Shown piece by piece: positions 45,908-55,352 of a stretch of 64,000 nucleotides of DNA. Both the position numbers and the translations under genes were made by a program. Position 1 is the stretch's first letter, and each line of letters begins with the position of its first letter. Below the pieces are notes generated by a model. The model was not told the DNA's origin. It worked only from the letters and a program-made list of their open reading frames with translations, and did no database searches. The DNA lies in NCBI GenBank assembly GCA_030604405.1, contig JAUVVY010000025.1:1-64000 (forward strand), written 5' to 3'. Source of the DNA: a bacterium. GTDB taxonomy: Bacteria; Armatimonadota; Zipacnadia; Zipacnadales; UBA11051.

Positions 45908-46458
45908 CCTATAGTTCAGCACATCTTGAGGCAGGGCGATGACCGCGCCAGTGCAGATGCCCGTTGCTGCCAGTTGAAGCAAACGGGGGCAATTCACGAG
46001 ATCTGATTTCGTGAGCGGATTTGGATTTGCTCGTTACAGGTGGGACAGTAGATAGGTTGGCCTATAACAGCGGCGTCCTCGATGCAAATCTCTGTCCCAC
46101 AGGCAGATTCGGGGCGGGTCCCCTGGCGCTTCCTGCCGGCGTTTTCCTCAGCTCGGCAGTCAACGAAGCCGCGGTCCTCGTGCGCATGCGGGCAGGGGCG
46201 AGGTTGGCGCAGCCTTCGACGGGGGAGATCTGGCGGGAAGTTCGGCCTACTCTTCGTCTTCGGTGCTGCCATTGCCATCACCGGCCGCTCGTTGCTCCGC
46301 CTTAATAGCATACGAGCAACCCCCTTAGCAGGAAATCGTGCACAAATGTCGAATAATGGCATTGCCAGCGGGCTCCGACACAACCTGGCAATGCCTGCGT
46401 TAAACAGGAGTTGGGCCCCGTCGGCAAAACCGAGTTGCCCAGGAAAGGAATGCTTCCG
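45908..46458. other. Unassigned region with possible zinc-ribbon remnant
   Basis: No confident gene. On the minus strand, 45994-46150 reads ENAGRKRQGTRPESACGTEI, then YCPTCNEQIQI and a stop. This resembles tandem zinc-ribbon knuckles of small regulatory proteins (A-G-x-x-x-x-C-P-x-C-G-x-E-I ... C-P-x-C), but one cysteine pair is incomplete and no start fits. Probably a relic. Confidence 0.35.
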
Positions 46459-46659
46459 ATGACCAAACGAGATGCCCTCATTCGCATCGCTTGCACCATA
46501 GCGCCCAAGTGTATGCCGCCCATAGAATCGCGCGGACGGGTGGGCGACTGCGTCCAACTCATGGACAACATCATTCGAGTGGTGGATAAGCAATTGACGC
46601 CCCTCCTCGAGGAAATGGGCTTCACAAATCCTCATGAGCCTGATTCATCGCCCGAATAA
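46459..46659 (+). CDS. Small hypothetical protein
   Basis: 66 residues from ATG at 46459 (AGGAAAGGA upstream). MTKRDALIRIACTIAPKC is followed by a mostly helical charged chain (VGDCVQLMDNIIRVVDKQL, LLEEMGFTNPHEPD). Composition is protein-like; no family recognised. Its end overlaps the end of a convergent small ORF by 38 bases, so one of the two may be spurious. Confidence 0.4.
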   Translation: MTKRDALIRIACTIAPKCMPPIESRGRVGDCVQLMDNIIRVVDKQLTPLLEEMGFTNPHEPDSSPE

Positions 46660-46828
46660 TCTCTTCGTCCGCCTCCAGGATGGCACTGATTAGTGGGTTC
46701 ACGGCGTCCGGCCTCTGCGCCGCGAGTCTCGCCCTGCCCATGGCGGACAGGCCTGGCTCACGGGCACCGGCGCGCACCTCCGCCTGCAATCGGGGAATCT
46801 CGCGCGCCGCTGCCTGCAGAATCTGCAC
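46622..46828 (-). CDS. Small hypothetical protein, helical
   Basis: 68 residues (alternative starts upstream). Alanine- and charge-rich amphipathic helices: ILQAAAREIPRLQAEVRAGA, NPLISAILEADEEIIRAMNQ. It resembles short phage- or plasmid-type proteins in composition only. It converges with the small gene at 46459-46659. No ribosome binding site decides the start. Confidence 0.35.
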   Translation of the reverse strand: MQILQAAAREIPRLQAEVRAGAREPGLSAMGRARLAAQRPDAVNPLISAILEADEEIIRAMNQAHEDL

Positions 46829-47363
46829 CGTCGGGGCAGAGGCCTCGCTACAATGCCTTTTGTTCGCGTTTTGGCGATTCCCAGCGTCCGGTGAGGGGGG
46901 TAAGCCCTACCTTGGTGCTGGAAATGGCCGTATGACGCTCATAGCCCGAACCAGTGCCCGCTTTTTCGCCCCAGAGCCAGATGTCATACAGCGGCGGCTG
47001 CCGATTCGCGTCTTCGCATAAGGCGGCGAGTCTTATACGTTTTGAAACCGGCTTTAGCAAATGTTTCACGGAAAGTGCAGCAACCAATCTCTGTGCAGGA
47101 TTCAACACAAGCAAAAGCGAATAACACGGTCGAAAAATATCAGCGAAAAGTTGCCAAACACAATGTCTTACAGGCATCAAGACCGTTTCGCAACGGTCTC
47201 GCTGAGTGTGATACCGGTCCCTACAGCTACTCAGTTTCGGGACGCACCTGCTCATTTCCCACAGGAATCTTCATGAGGCACGCCGGAACCTGCGCGACGT
47301 TGTGCAAGGAGAATGCCCTGGTGCGGCGCAACAGGCAAGCAACAGCGAGTAGAGGCAAACAGA
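46829..47363. other. Spacer before the heparinase-like gene
   Basis: Short overlapping frames on both strands without family match. A minus-strand frame (46848-47255) has a protein-like stretch (YDIWLWGEKAGTGSGYERHT), but the rest is poor. No gene is called. Confidence 0.4.
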
Positions 47364-50300
47364 ATGCATAATACTGTTGTCCGAGCATGGGCGATCTTGA
47401 TTGTGCTCGTTATTACCAGTTCAAGCATCACATTCGGCAAGACCGGGCCTACTTATTGGACTGAGGCACGCGTCAGCCAACTGCGCGATAGTGCCAAGAA
47501 GGACGAGTCCGACCTTCGGCGATGTCTGGAAGGCACACCCTACAACTTCCATGGCACAACCTACTTTTCGGCTGACACTCTGGCCGGGCTGTCCGATGAG
47601 AAGCTATGGAACCTGATGCCGCCGACCACTATGAAGCGCAAGCTGAATCCCAGTGAGCTCAAAGGTTGCCCGGTGCATGGCCTGCAGGTTCGCCAGTTCG
47701 GCAGCCATTACCCGTGGAGAATAGACTGCATCGATCACCCTTACAAGATTCAGTGCCCGGTGGGCGGTGAGTGGTATCCTTCCAACGACTATGCTGCGGG
47801 TGATATGACCTCCGGCAAGTACGCCGATGATGGCACCGGCTGCAAGCTGGGTGATGACACGTATTATTTCGTCCAGCACTACGCCTATGCCGCTTTCCTG
47901 GGGTGTGTGCGGCCGGGCATCAAAGCACTGGCCCGGTCCTACGGATATACGGGTGATCCAAAGTACGCCCACGCATGCGCCATAATGCTGGCTCGTGTCG
48001 CCAAAGAGTACCCTAATTCGACCGACAAGCGCCACCTGTGCTACAAGGGCAACTACGGAAACATAAGCGGCATGATATGTGATCACGTCTGGGCCAATGA
48101 CACGCTGCAAACAACGGCTTTGGCGTATGACCAGATCTACAACTATTTGCCCCAGCATCCGGAACTGATCGATTTTCTGTCCACCAAAGTGAGTGCCATC
48201 AGCGAGGTCGCAAGCTATCGCAAATATGTCGAAGACAATCTCCTGCGCGCTGGCGGCCAGGGCGTGATAGATGGGGCGATACTGGGTAACACCGGCATGG
48301 CGGAACTGACCATCGCAACAGTGGCCCTGATTCTCGATGACCACAGCGACCAGCGCTCCAATTCGCGCGACATGATGCAGTGGCTATACCACGGGCAGGG
48401 CGGCATGCTGTGGCTTGGCAACCAACTCTACAAGGACGGTTTGTCGTATGAGTCGATGAGCTACAACGGTGCGCGCAGGGGCTATATCTGGGCGCTTGAA
48501 CGGGCCCAGCAACTGCGAAGTCTGCATCCTGACCAATACCCGCTCCGCGATTACCCGATGCTGACAGAGGGCCCCAAGTTCAAGGCGCTGACCACATTCC
48601 AAAGCCGCGTCGCTTGCCTGGGACGATACCGACCGGCGGTGGGCGATGCCGGTGGCTACATGAAGACGCCTGCAAAGCCGCCCAAACGCAGTATGGCTAA
48701 CCAGACAAGCGGCGAGCTGTTCGACGGCTACGGGCTGGGAATTTTACGGCAGGGCGGTAGTGGTGAAAACCAGCGCGCTCTGTGGCTCTTTTACGGCGGC
48801 TTGCTGGGCCACCGCCACGATGACCCGCTTAACCTCGGCCTGATGGGGTATGGGTATAATCTGCTGCCGGAGTTGGGCTATCCGGCACATTGGCGCCACC
48901 GATGGTCCTGGGAAGGCAGCATTGCGGCGCACAATACCGTGGTTGTGGACGGCGTCACGCAAATACGCCGCCGGATCGAGGGTCGTGCCAATTATTTCGT
49001 TGACGGCCCGAACTGGGCTGTCATACAGGCCGAGCACGCGCCGTACACCTATGACTCTCAGTATTGCCCTGACCAGCCGCTTGTGCCCGAGTACCAGCGC
49101 ACCTGCGCGCTTGTGGGCATCTCTGACCAAGATTACTATGTCTTCGATCTGTTCCGCGTCACAGGCGGGGTGCACCATCAGCTTTGCTGGCATGGCCCTG
49201 ACACGGCAGGTGACATGACATACGATGGCCCCGAATTAGCTGCTCAGGACACGGGGAGTGCGGCCGGCCCTGATATCGAGCGCGGCACGTATTACCGCAA
49301 CAGTGCAGGGCGGGTGCGACACGATGCATTTGGCTGGATGAAGAATGTCAGGCGCGGGACAATAGCAGAGCCCGTCCTGTTGGACTGGGCCGTTAGAGAC
49401 CAGATCGACACACATCTGGCCATGCATCTGCTTCCCCACAACAGCGCTGACCTTACCTTAGCCAAAGGCCGGCCTCCTGCGCAGCCCAGCCGGTACACGG
49501 CCGAATTTGCCATACTGGCACAAGGCGCGCCCCGGCCGCCGCAGCCGTGGATATCTCAAGACAAATCGGAAATTGTAATCGAAGTCGAAGATTTCAGCGG
49601 CTTTGATTCAGTGGATGACTATTTCTGGGAGACCAGGAACTGGGCACACCTGCCGGGGGCACAATACGTCGGTGGCGCGTCGGGACGGGCCTACCAAGCC
49701 GACAAGACCATCACCTGTGACCGGTATACAATTCCGGCCGGTGACTACAAGCTGTTCTTGCGTGTGGTCAATTACAACAAAGGCCAGAATAAGGTGCAGG
49801 TCCAGGTCAATGGTGTGAAAGGCGAGGTGGACTGGAAGCCGGTGCCGCTGACTGAAGCCAACAGCCTTCTTCACTGGACCAGAGGCGTAATCCTGCGCGG
49901 GGTTCCTACAGGCAATCAACTGAGCATCACCACCGTGCAAGCTGACCAGGCGGCCATCTCCATAGACAACATCTATCTTACGACTGATCTGTTCGCCGAC
50001 CCGCCGAAATCCACACATCCACTGCTGGCACGCGTCGGACGTGATGAACAGCAACTGCGAAGTTGCTTTGTCACGCTCATCGAGCCATACCAGTCGCAGC
50101 GACATATCGCCGCTGTGGCCAGATTGGAGGCTGAGGGTAGATACAGCGGTGCGGTCATTGAGCTTGCAAATGGCTGTCGGGACCTGATACTCGCCTCAGA
50201 TACACCCGGGCAGCCGGTTGAGGCACAGGGGCTTTCAGTCACGGGGGAGCTGGGTATGATACGCCTGCGCGGGGAAGATGTAGAGGCGGCCCACTTGATC

Positions 50301-51089
50301 AAAGGCACCAGCCTTTCATACAAGGATTGTCTTGTGAGCATCTCCGCAGGGCGCGAAGACTGCAAGATCACAGTGGTGGATCGTGAGGCCAACTCGGTCA
50401 CGGTCGTGCCCGCGCTGAGCGCCCCGCAATTATTGGCCGGGCGATGGGTGCGGATTTACAACCAATTTCGCTCCGGCATGTACCGGTCCAAGGAAGCGCA
50501 CAACACCGGTCACGCCACTGTTATCTCGCTTGAAGCTATCGCCAGCCTCAGCGAAGGTCACGCGGTGGGTCTTCGCGATGGCTTAGTCCGCAACGGTTTT
50601 GTGCCCATGCCATTTGCCGGGGCCAGACAACGAGTCGATGGGACGCTGGACCTGACTAACGCATGGTTCCGCGGCAGCTATCTCAGCGACGAAAATGGGC
50701 GCCATCAGTGGCAAGTCAAAGGCGTCCATTGCAACCGGACCGCAGGTGTATCTCTTCACGGCTACGGCTATTACGACGTTGTCTTGGCCGAAAAGGTTGG
50801 CGCTTTAGCTCTACAACATGGCCTGGCGCCGTCAAACCGGTTCGTTCTCTGGGATTATGGGGTCGGCGATATGGCGGAAATCGTCCACTCCGCTCATCTG
50901 CAAGCCACCCGCCAGGACAGTTGGCGGCTCGTGACGAGCGGGCCAGTCAAGTTACAAGTGCCGGGGGCGGTGGCAAGAGTGCAGATACGGTCCCGCGGCA
51001 GCGAGGAGTGGACAGACAGTCCCAATCCGATAATTATTGATGCCGATAAGTTAAGCGCGTGTGAATGGGAAATCAGGGCGCAAAGGTAA
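47364..51089 (+). CDS. Secreted heparinase II/III-like polysaccharide lyase
   Basis: 1241 residues from the ATG at 47364, where the signal peptide starts (MHNTVVRAWAILIVLVITSS) with GAGG upstream; an earlier in-frame start at 47313 would precede the export signal. A cysteine-rich segment (ELKGCPVHGLQVRQ, YKIQCPVGGEWYPSNDY) probably binds metal. An alpha-toroid follows (about 190-440). The heparinase II/III core near 480-530 has GLLGHRHDDPLNLGLMGYGY and SIAAHNTVVVDGVTQ, with the conserved His-x-His-x-x-D/N and H-N-T-V elements. A carbohydrate-binding-like beta domain (about 720-860, DKTITCDRYTIPAGDYKLFL) is inserted before C-terminal beta-sandwiches. Expected to cleave uronate-containing polymer outside the cytoplasm. 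Ends convergently with another heparinase-like gene. Confidence 0.8.
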   Translation: MHNTVVRAWAILIVLVITSSSITFGKTGPTYWTEARVSQLRDSAKKDESDLRRCLEGTPYNFHGTTYFSADTLAGLSDEKLWNLMPPTTMKRKLNPSELKGCPVHGLQVRQFGSHYPWRIDCIDHPYKIQCPVGGEWYPSNDYAAGDMTSGKYADDGTGCKLGDDTYYFVQHYAYAAFLGCVRPGIKALARSYGYTGDPKYAHACAIMLARVAKEYPNSTDKRHLCYKGNYGNISGMICDHVWANDTLQTTALAYDQIYNYLPQHPELIDFLSTKVSAISEVASYRKYVEDNLLRAGGQGVIDGAILGNTGMAELTIATVALILDDHSDQRSNSRDMMQWLYHGQGGMLWLGNQLYKDGLSYESMSYNGARRGYIWALERAQQLRSLHPDQYPLRDYPMLTEGPKFKALTTFQSRVACLGRYRPAVGDAGGYMKTPAKPPKRSMANQTSGELFDGYGLGILRQGGSGENQRALWLFYGGLLGHRHDDPLNLGLMGYGYNLLPELGYPAHWRHRWSWEGSIAAHNTVVVDGVTQIRRRIEGRANYFVDGPNWAVIQAEHAPYTYDSQYCPDQPLVPEYQRTCALVGISDQDYYVFDLFRVTGGVHHQLCWHGPDTAGDMTYDGPELAAQDTGSAAGPDIERGTYYRNSAGRVRHDAFGWMKNVRRGTIAEPVLLDWAVRDQIDTHLAMHLLPHNSADLTLAKGRPPAQPSRYTAEFAILAQGAPRPPQPWISQDKSEIVIEVEDFSGFDSVDDYFWETRNWAHLPGAQYVGGASGRAYQADKTITCDRYTIPAGDYKLFLRVVNYNKGQNKVQVQVNGVKGEVDWKPVPLTEANSLLHWTRGVILRGVPTGNQLSITTVQADQAAISIDNIYLTTDLFADPPKSTHPLLARVGRDEQQLRSCFVTLIEPYQSQRHIAAVARLEAEGRYSGAVIELANGCRDLILASDTPGQPVEAQGLSVTGELGMIRLRGEDVEAAHLIKGTSLSYKDCLVSISAGREDCKITVVDREANSVTVVPALSAPQLLAGRWVRIYNQFRSGMYRSKEAHNTGHATVISLEAIASLSEGHAVGLRDGLVRNGFVPMPFAGARQRVDGTLDLTNAWFRGSYLSDENGRHQWQVKGVHCNRTAGVSLHGYGYYDVVLAEKVGALALQHGLAPSNRFVLWDYGVGDMAEIVHSAHLQATRQDSWRLVTSGPVKLQVPGAVARVQIRSRGSEEWTDSPNPIIIDADKLSACEWEIRAQR

Positions 51090-51265
51090 GAGTATTATTA
51101 CAGGGCAAGGAGTACATTACCTGGCCAACTCTCCAGCCCGAATTACTCATGGGCGAAATTGCACACCTGGCAGAATTGCACAGACGGGCCGCCTATGGGC
51201 ACATGGAGCAGGCCGTGCCACGGGTTCGTGAATAGTACGGGCCAAGAACGGCAACGGAGACAGCG

Positions 51266-54064
51266 TCAGGGGGCGGTATTAGTCATGGTCGTCGCCAGGG
51301 GAATGCAGAAGGTGTTGGTGCCCTCGATGCGGCGGCGTGGATGGAAGAGCTCTTCGGTCACGCTGCCTTCTATCTTCAGGCCATGGTCGCCAGTGAGTAC
51401 TATGACCGTCTGGCCGTCCAGGCTCTCGACGCGGTCTATCTCGTAGCCATGAGTGAATCCGTTCCCGTGGGTGACGATCATCCAGACGCCGTGCAGCACA
51501 TCTCCGGCAGGCAAGTCGGCCTCGGCAATGAAGGCGTCATGCGCTGCGCCGTCGTCTTTGCGAGTGGCGGCTTGGATCCGGCCCTCGTAACGGCCCTTCT
51601 CGGCAGCGAGGACCCAGCCGCCGTCCGCCAGCTTCTCTCCCTCAAACAGCCACGCTCTGAGTGTTTCCCTTGCTTCTCCCGTGCCTGGCGAGGCGGCCTT
51701 CTGCCGGACGATCCCCAGCCGGCCTCTGATGCTGATGCCGTCGGCGGTGACGCGCTGCGGGTACGGTGGCTCGTCCACCGTGCCGATAATCGTGTCAATA
51801 GTGTCGCCGTACGTCACGCGGAGAGCCACGGCGTTGCGGTCCGCGGGCGTCAGCGCCAACTGCTCGACCTTGCTGATGAACGGTCCGCCCGCGTAAGGCT
51901 CCTCGACGGCTACGAAGAGGCTGTGCAAGGGGGCCTGGCCGGTGCGCCGCGCCACAAGCTGCGGCATCCAGAAGTCATACACCATGTTATTGTCCTCATT
52001 GGCTCTGCGCACCGAGGGACTGCGCCCGAGATAGACCTCGGTCGTCCCATCGCCGAGGAGATGCGTTCGCACGCCCCTTGCCGGGTCATCGGCATACCTG
52101 AAGGTGATCACCAGATCGCCGTCGGTGTTGCCCTCGGCCACGTCTCGTATGGCACCGTAGGGGCTGAAGCTGGATGAGTTGATTCTCGGCTCTACCCACT
52201 CCTCGCCGGCCGCCATCATGTTCTCGCGGCCCGGCCTCAGCGCCACATTACACTCCGCCGTCATGTCATGGTCAGCCGAGCCGTGGAGCAGCCAGTCGTG
52301 AAGCGCGCCGCCCTGCACACGGAAGATGTCCACAACATAGGCGTCTGCTTCCGAAACCGGCACCAGCACTAGCATCCGCCGGTACATCTCGAGCCCCTCG
52401 ATGTTGTAGTAAGCGCGCTTGCCGTCGGCCTCGACCGTCGCAACGCCATCGGTATCGGGGAAGAAGGCCAGCAAGTCGCCGGCTGCATCGCGTCTGCCAC
52501 TCCCCGCCCATCCCGACTGCTGGGTCTTGCGATCGATGGCGACCAGGTTGTGGCCCGGGGTCATCACCGACCAGCAGCGCAACTTGGTGTTGGTATAGCC
52601 GATGTCGCACAGCATCTCGCGCTCTTTGGCGTACAGTATCAGGTTGAGATTGTCGTAGTGCTCATGGCCGTGGCACTTGGAGAAATGGAGTTGTGCCTGC
52701 ATCTGATTTGGCCCTGTACCGCGCCCGAGGCAGGCGTGCCCGTATCCGGGGCGGATGGTGGAGACGGTTTCATTGCGCGGCGGGAAACGCCTGGCCGGAT
52801 ACTTGTTGCCGGTCCAGGTATCGTGTATCGGGCTGGAGTGGCCATTGGGGAAGGCCAGTATAGCCGGGGCGTTCTTCGCCCTGGCGTAGAAGGCGATGTC
52901 GCGGTCGGGGTCCAGGTCATCGAAGCGGCGGCCAGTGTTCCTGTTGAGGTAGCCGGGCGGGTCCGAATAGCCCTTGAGGGTGGCAAAGGCCTGGCGCAGG
53001 CCGCCCATGACATAGTAGTGATACGAGGGCGCCTCCCACCACATTCCGTCGTAGTGGCATCCGCCCATCAGGATCTCCATCAGCCACTTATACGCCCAGT
53101 GCACGTAGTCGGGCTCGTTGATGACCCGCCCGATCTTCGCCGCTGCGGGTAGAGTGACCGCCGCCGAGCCGTTGCTGTCGTGGCGAGGCGCGGCGCCCGG
53201 TGGAGTGCGAACTGTCGGCGAATTGGAGTACTCCCAGGCGGCCTTGAGGAAGTCGTTTTCCAGCGTCTCGCGCACGTCGTATCCTCGGATCGCCGAGAGC
53301 TTGTCGAACTCATCGCTGTCATAGACGAGGTCATAGCACGCCGCGACGGTGCCGGGCATCTCACTGGGCATGGCGGGGCCCCATTTTCCGCCTCGGTGTG
53401 GATACGGCGGCTGCTGACGCTTGGCGATCTCGAATGTAGTCGTCCACTGCTTCATCACCGGGTAGTGCGGGTACACCTGGGCGAGACGATCGAGGATAAG
53501 GGCCGCCCGGCGCGCGTACTGGGCCTTGCCGGTCGCCTGGTACGCCCGCCCCAGGGCTCGACACTGGCTGAGTATCCACTGCCGCTTGTGCATCAGGATG
53601 TGGCCGGGGATGAAGATACGCAAGTCGTCGCGGAGCTGGTCCTGGTGGTAATCGTACGTGACCTTCTCGCCGAGCGGGTTGTGGCCCTCCATGACCTGGT
53701 CGCACGGGTACTTGTCATTGGGGAAGACCATGCCGCAGTACTTGCACTTGAGCTGCTCGGGATGGTCTATGCTCCAGTCGTAGATCAGGTTGCCATCGGA
53801 GCCGCCATGGCAGTTGGGACAGTCGCAGAAGCGTACGTACGGCCTGTCCGGCACGTGGGACAGCATCTCGTCATCGCTCATCGCCATGAGCCGCTCGACG
53901 GCCTTCTCGTAGCCAGCAGCGTCGTCAGGATTGATGCCGTGCTGGAGGACGGGGTGCTTGATGCCGACTGCCTGGCCCACGGGGAATGCCGGAGAAGCAA
54001 TGACGGCAATCAGCGCGGAGATGAGCAGGATGCCAAGTATGCCGACGCGATAGGAGGTCGTCAT
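51266..54064 (-). CDS. Secreted heparinase II/III-like polysaccharide lyase
   Basis: 932 residues, signal peptide MTTSYRVGILGILLISALIA. Zinc-knuckle-like pairs CDCPNCHGG (near 81-86) and LKCKYCGMVFPND (near 108-113) are followed by a helical toroid containing AGRRFDDLDPD-like and LYDSDEF elements (about 150-430). The core near 460-530 has KCHGHEHYDNLNLILYA and TPGHNLVAIDRKTQ, the H-x-H-x-x-x-N and H-N-x-V motifs of heparinase II/III. A beta-sandwich closes the protein. It ends at the convergent junction with the previous gene, 176 bases away. Of the five in this window it is nearest to the typical length of single-chain heparinase-type lyases. Substrate unassigned. Confidence 0.82.
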   Translation of the reverse strand: MTTSYRVGILGILLISALIAVIASPAFPVGQAVGIKHPVLQHGINPDDAAGYEKAVERLMAMSDDEMLSHVPDRPYVRFCDCPNCHGGSDGNLIYDWSIDHPEQLKCKYCGMVFPNDKYPCDQVMEGHNPLGEKVTYDYHQDQLRDDLRIFIPGHILMHKRQWILSQCRALGRAYQATGKAQYARRAALILDRLAQVYPHYPVMKQWTTTFEIAKRQQPPYPHRGGKWGPAMPSEMPGTVAACYDLVYDSDEFDKLSAIRGYDVRETLENDFLKAAWEYSNSPTVRTPPGAAPRHDSNGSAAVTLPAAAKIGRVINEPDYVHWAYKWLMEILMGGCHYDGMWWEAPSYHYYVMGGLRQAFATLKGYSDPPGYLNRNTGRRFDDLDPDRDIAFYARAKNAPAILAFPNGHSSPIHDTWTGNKYPARRFPPRNETVSTIRPGYGHACLGRGTGPNQMQAQLHFSKCHGHEHYDNLNLILYAKEREMLCDIGYTNTKLRCWSVMTPGHNLVAIDRKTQQSGWAGSGRRDAAGDLLAFFPDTDGVATVEADGKRAYYNIEGLEMYRRMLVLVPVSEADAYVVDIFRVQGGALHDWLLHGSADHDMTAECNVALRPGRENMMAAGEEWVEPRINSSSFSPYGAIRDVAEGNTDGDLVITFRYADDPARGVRTHLLGDGTTEVYLGRSPSVRRANEDNNMVYDFWMPQLVARRTGQAPLHSLFVAVEEPYAGGPFISKVEQLALTPADRNAVALRVTYGDTIDTIIGTVDEPPYPQRVTADGISIRGRLGIVRQKAASPGTGEARETLRAWLFEGEKLADGGWVLAAEKGRYEGRIQAATRKDDGAAHDAFIAEADLPAGDVLHGVWMIVTHGNGFTHGYEIDRVESLDGQTVIVLTGDHGLKIEGSVTEELFHPRRRIEGTNTFCIPLATTMTNTAP

Positions 54065-54148
54065 TGTGGTCAGCTCCGGACTGAGTGTGGGATAGGCGCA
54101 ATAGTATGGTTCGTCCCGGAAAGGGCGATACCTCCTGGCGGCGTGCTC

Positions 54149-54435
54149 TGAACCCCGGATCTTGGTCCACTTGGCATGAGAGTAGATGAAGGTCTATACT
54201 CTCGACAGCAGGGCTGGGAATCATGAAGCGGAAACGGTACACGGAGCCCTGGATTGTGTTCGCCTTGCAGCAGGCTGAGGCGGGCCACGCAGGAGAAACC
54301 TGGCGCTGCAGTGAATACGCACAAGGCCACAGGGGCGCCGGTCTGACCGGGGAGGGCTTGAGGCGGCTTCTGAGGCGGCGAGAAGTGAGCAGCAGCGGCA
54401 ACATGGCACAGGCAATCCTGAGCGAGAGAAGGTGA
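54149..54435 (+). mobile_element. IS3-family relic: left part with truncated orfA
   Basis: The frame at 54223 starts MKRKRYTEPWIVFALQQAEA, the N-terminus of IS3-family OrfA (consensus M-K-R-K-R-Y-T-E-E-Q-I-V-F-A-L-R-Q-A-E). After about 26 residues the helix-turn-helix reading is lost and nothing of the rest of OrfA is recognisable. Upstream, 54149-54222 has the look of an IS3 left end (TGAACCCCGG then TTGGTCCACTTGG), though no certain inverted repeat is shown. Clearly a dead element. The matching OrfB end is found about 6.5 kb downstream. Confidence 0.6.
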
Positions 54436-54440
54436 CGTGT

Positions 54441-55310
54441 ATGACCATGCGAGTGACGGCTGGTGTGGTGTTGAAGGCTTTGCTCCTTGCGGCCGGTTTT
54501 GTGGCCCTCGCGTGGGCACAATTACCGGCGACGGCCCAGGAGGACCCGCTATTTGATGCGGCCCGGCAGGGCAATCTCGAAGCCGTCAAACGGCTGCTGG
54601 CGCAGGGGACAGATGTCAACGTAGCGGCGCTTGACGGCGAAAGACCCCTCCACAAGGCCGCTTATTATGGACACACTGAGACCGTGGCCGTGCTGCTCGA
54701 TCGCGGGGCTGATGTCAATATCCAGAACCAATATGGCGCGACTCCGCTGCAGCACGCAGCCAGGCAAGGGCACGGCGCGACCTTCAACCTGCTGCTGGAG
54801 CGCGGTGCCGACATCGAAGTCCGCGACCACAACGGCGCCGGCCTGCTGCACAAGATAGCTCTCGGCGGCGAGGCGGAGATGTTTCGGTTCCTGCTCAACC
54901 ATGGCGCGAAGCCGGACGCCCGGGATGACTACGGGGTAACGCCGCTGCACGAAGCTGCGCGCTGGGGCCAGTTCCGGATCGTGCAACTGCTGACGTACCG
55001 GGCAGCTGTCAATGCCTGCACCAACTACGGCTCGACGCCACTGCACTGGGCCGCACTCTATGGGCGCACTGACATCGTGAAACTGCTGCTGCGGCGTGGC
55101 GCAGGCCCTGACATCAAGGATCTGCGGGGCGAGGTGCCGCTGCACTGGGCGGCCCAGCATGGACACACGGAGACAGTGGCACTGCTGCTGGAGCACGGCG
55201 CCGAGGTGAATGTCAGGAACCACCAGGGCCACACCCCGCTCCACATGGCAGGCACAATGGGTCACACCCAGACCGCCGAACTGCTCCGAGCGCATGGCGG
55301 TGTGGAATAG
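54441..55310 (+). CDS. Secreted ankyrin-repeat protein
   Basis: 289 residues from the ATG at 54441 (AAGGTG upstream; other in-frame starts at 54432 and 54447). Signal peptide VLKALLLAAGFVALAWA, then about eight ankyrin repeats with the standard G-x-T-P-L-H-x-A-A-x-x-G-H-x-x-x-V/A-x-L-L-L-x-x-G-A-x-x-x pattern (for example GERPLHKAAYYGHTETVAVL, GSTPLHWAALYGRTDIVKLL, GHTPLHMAGTMGHTQTAELL). Export of an ankyrin array suggests protein-protein binding in the periplasm or at the surface. First of four plus-strand genes lying between the two IS3 relics. Confidence 0.9.
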   Translation: MTMRVTAGVVLKALLLAAGFVALAWAQLPATAQEDPLFDAARQGNLEAVKRLLAQGTDVNVAALDGERPLHKAAYYGHTETVAVLLDRGADVNIQNQYGATPLQHAARQGHGATFNLLLERGADIEVRDHNGAGLLHKIALGGEAEMFRFLLNHGAKPDARDDYGVTPLHEAARWGQFRIVQLLTYRAAVNACTNYGSTPLHWAALYGRTDIVKLLLRRGAGPDIKDLRGEVPLHWAAQHGHTETVALLLEHGAEVNVRNHQGHTPLHMAGTMGHTQTAELLRAHGGVE

Positions 55311-55352
55311 CGGCGTGCTAACTCTAGCATCAATCGAGGGAGAGATGACAGA

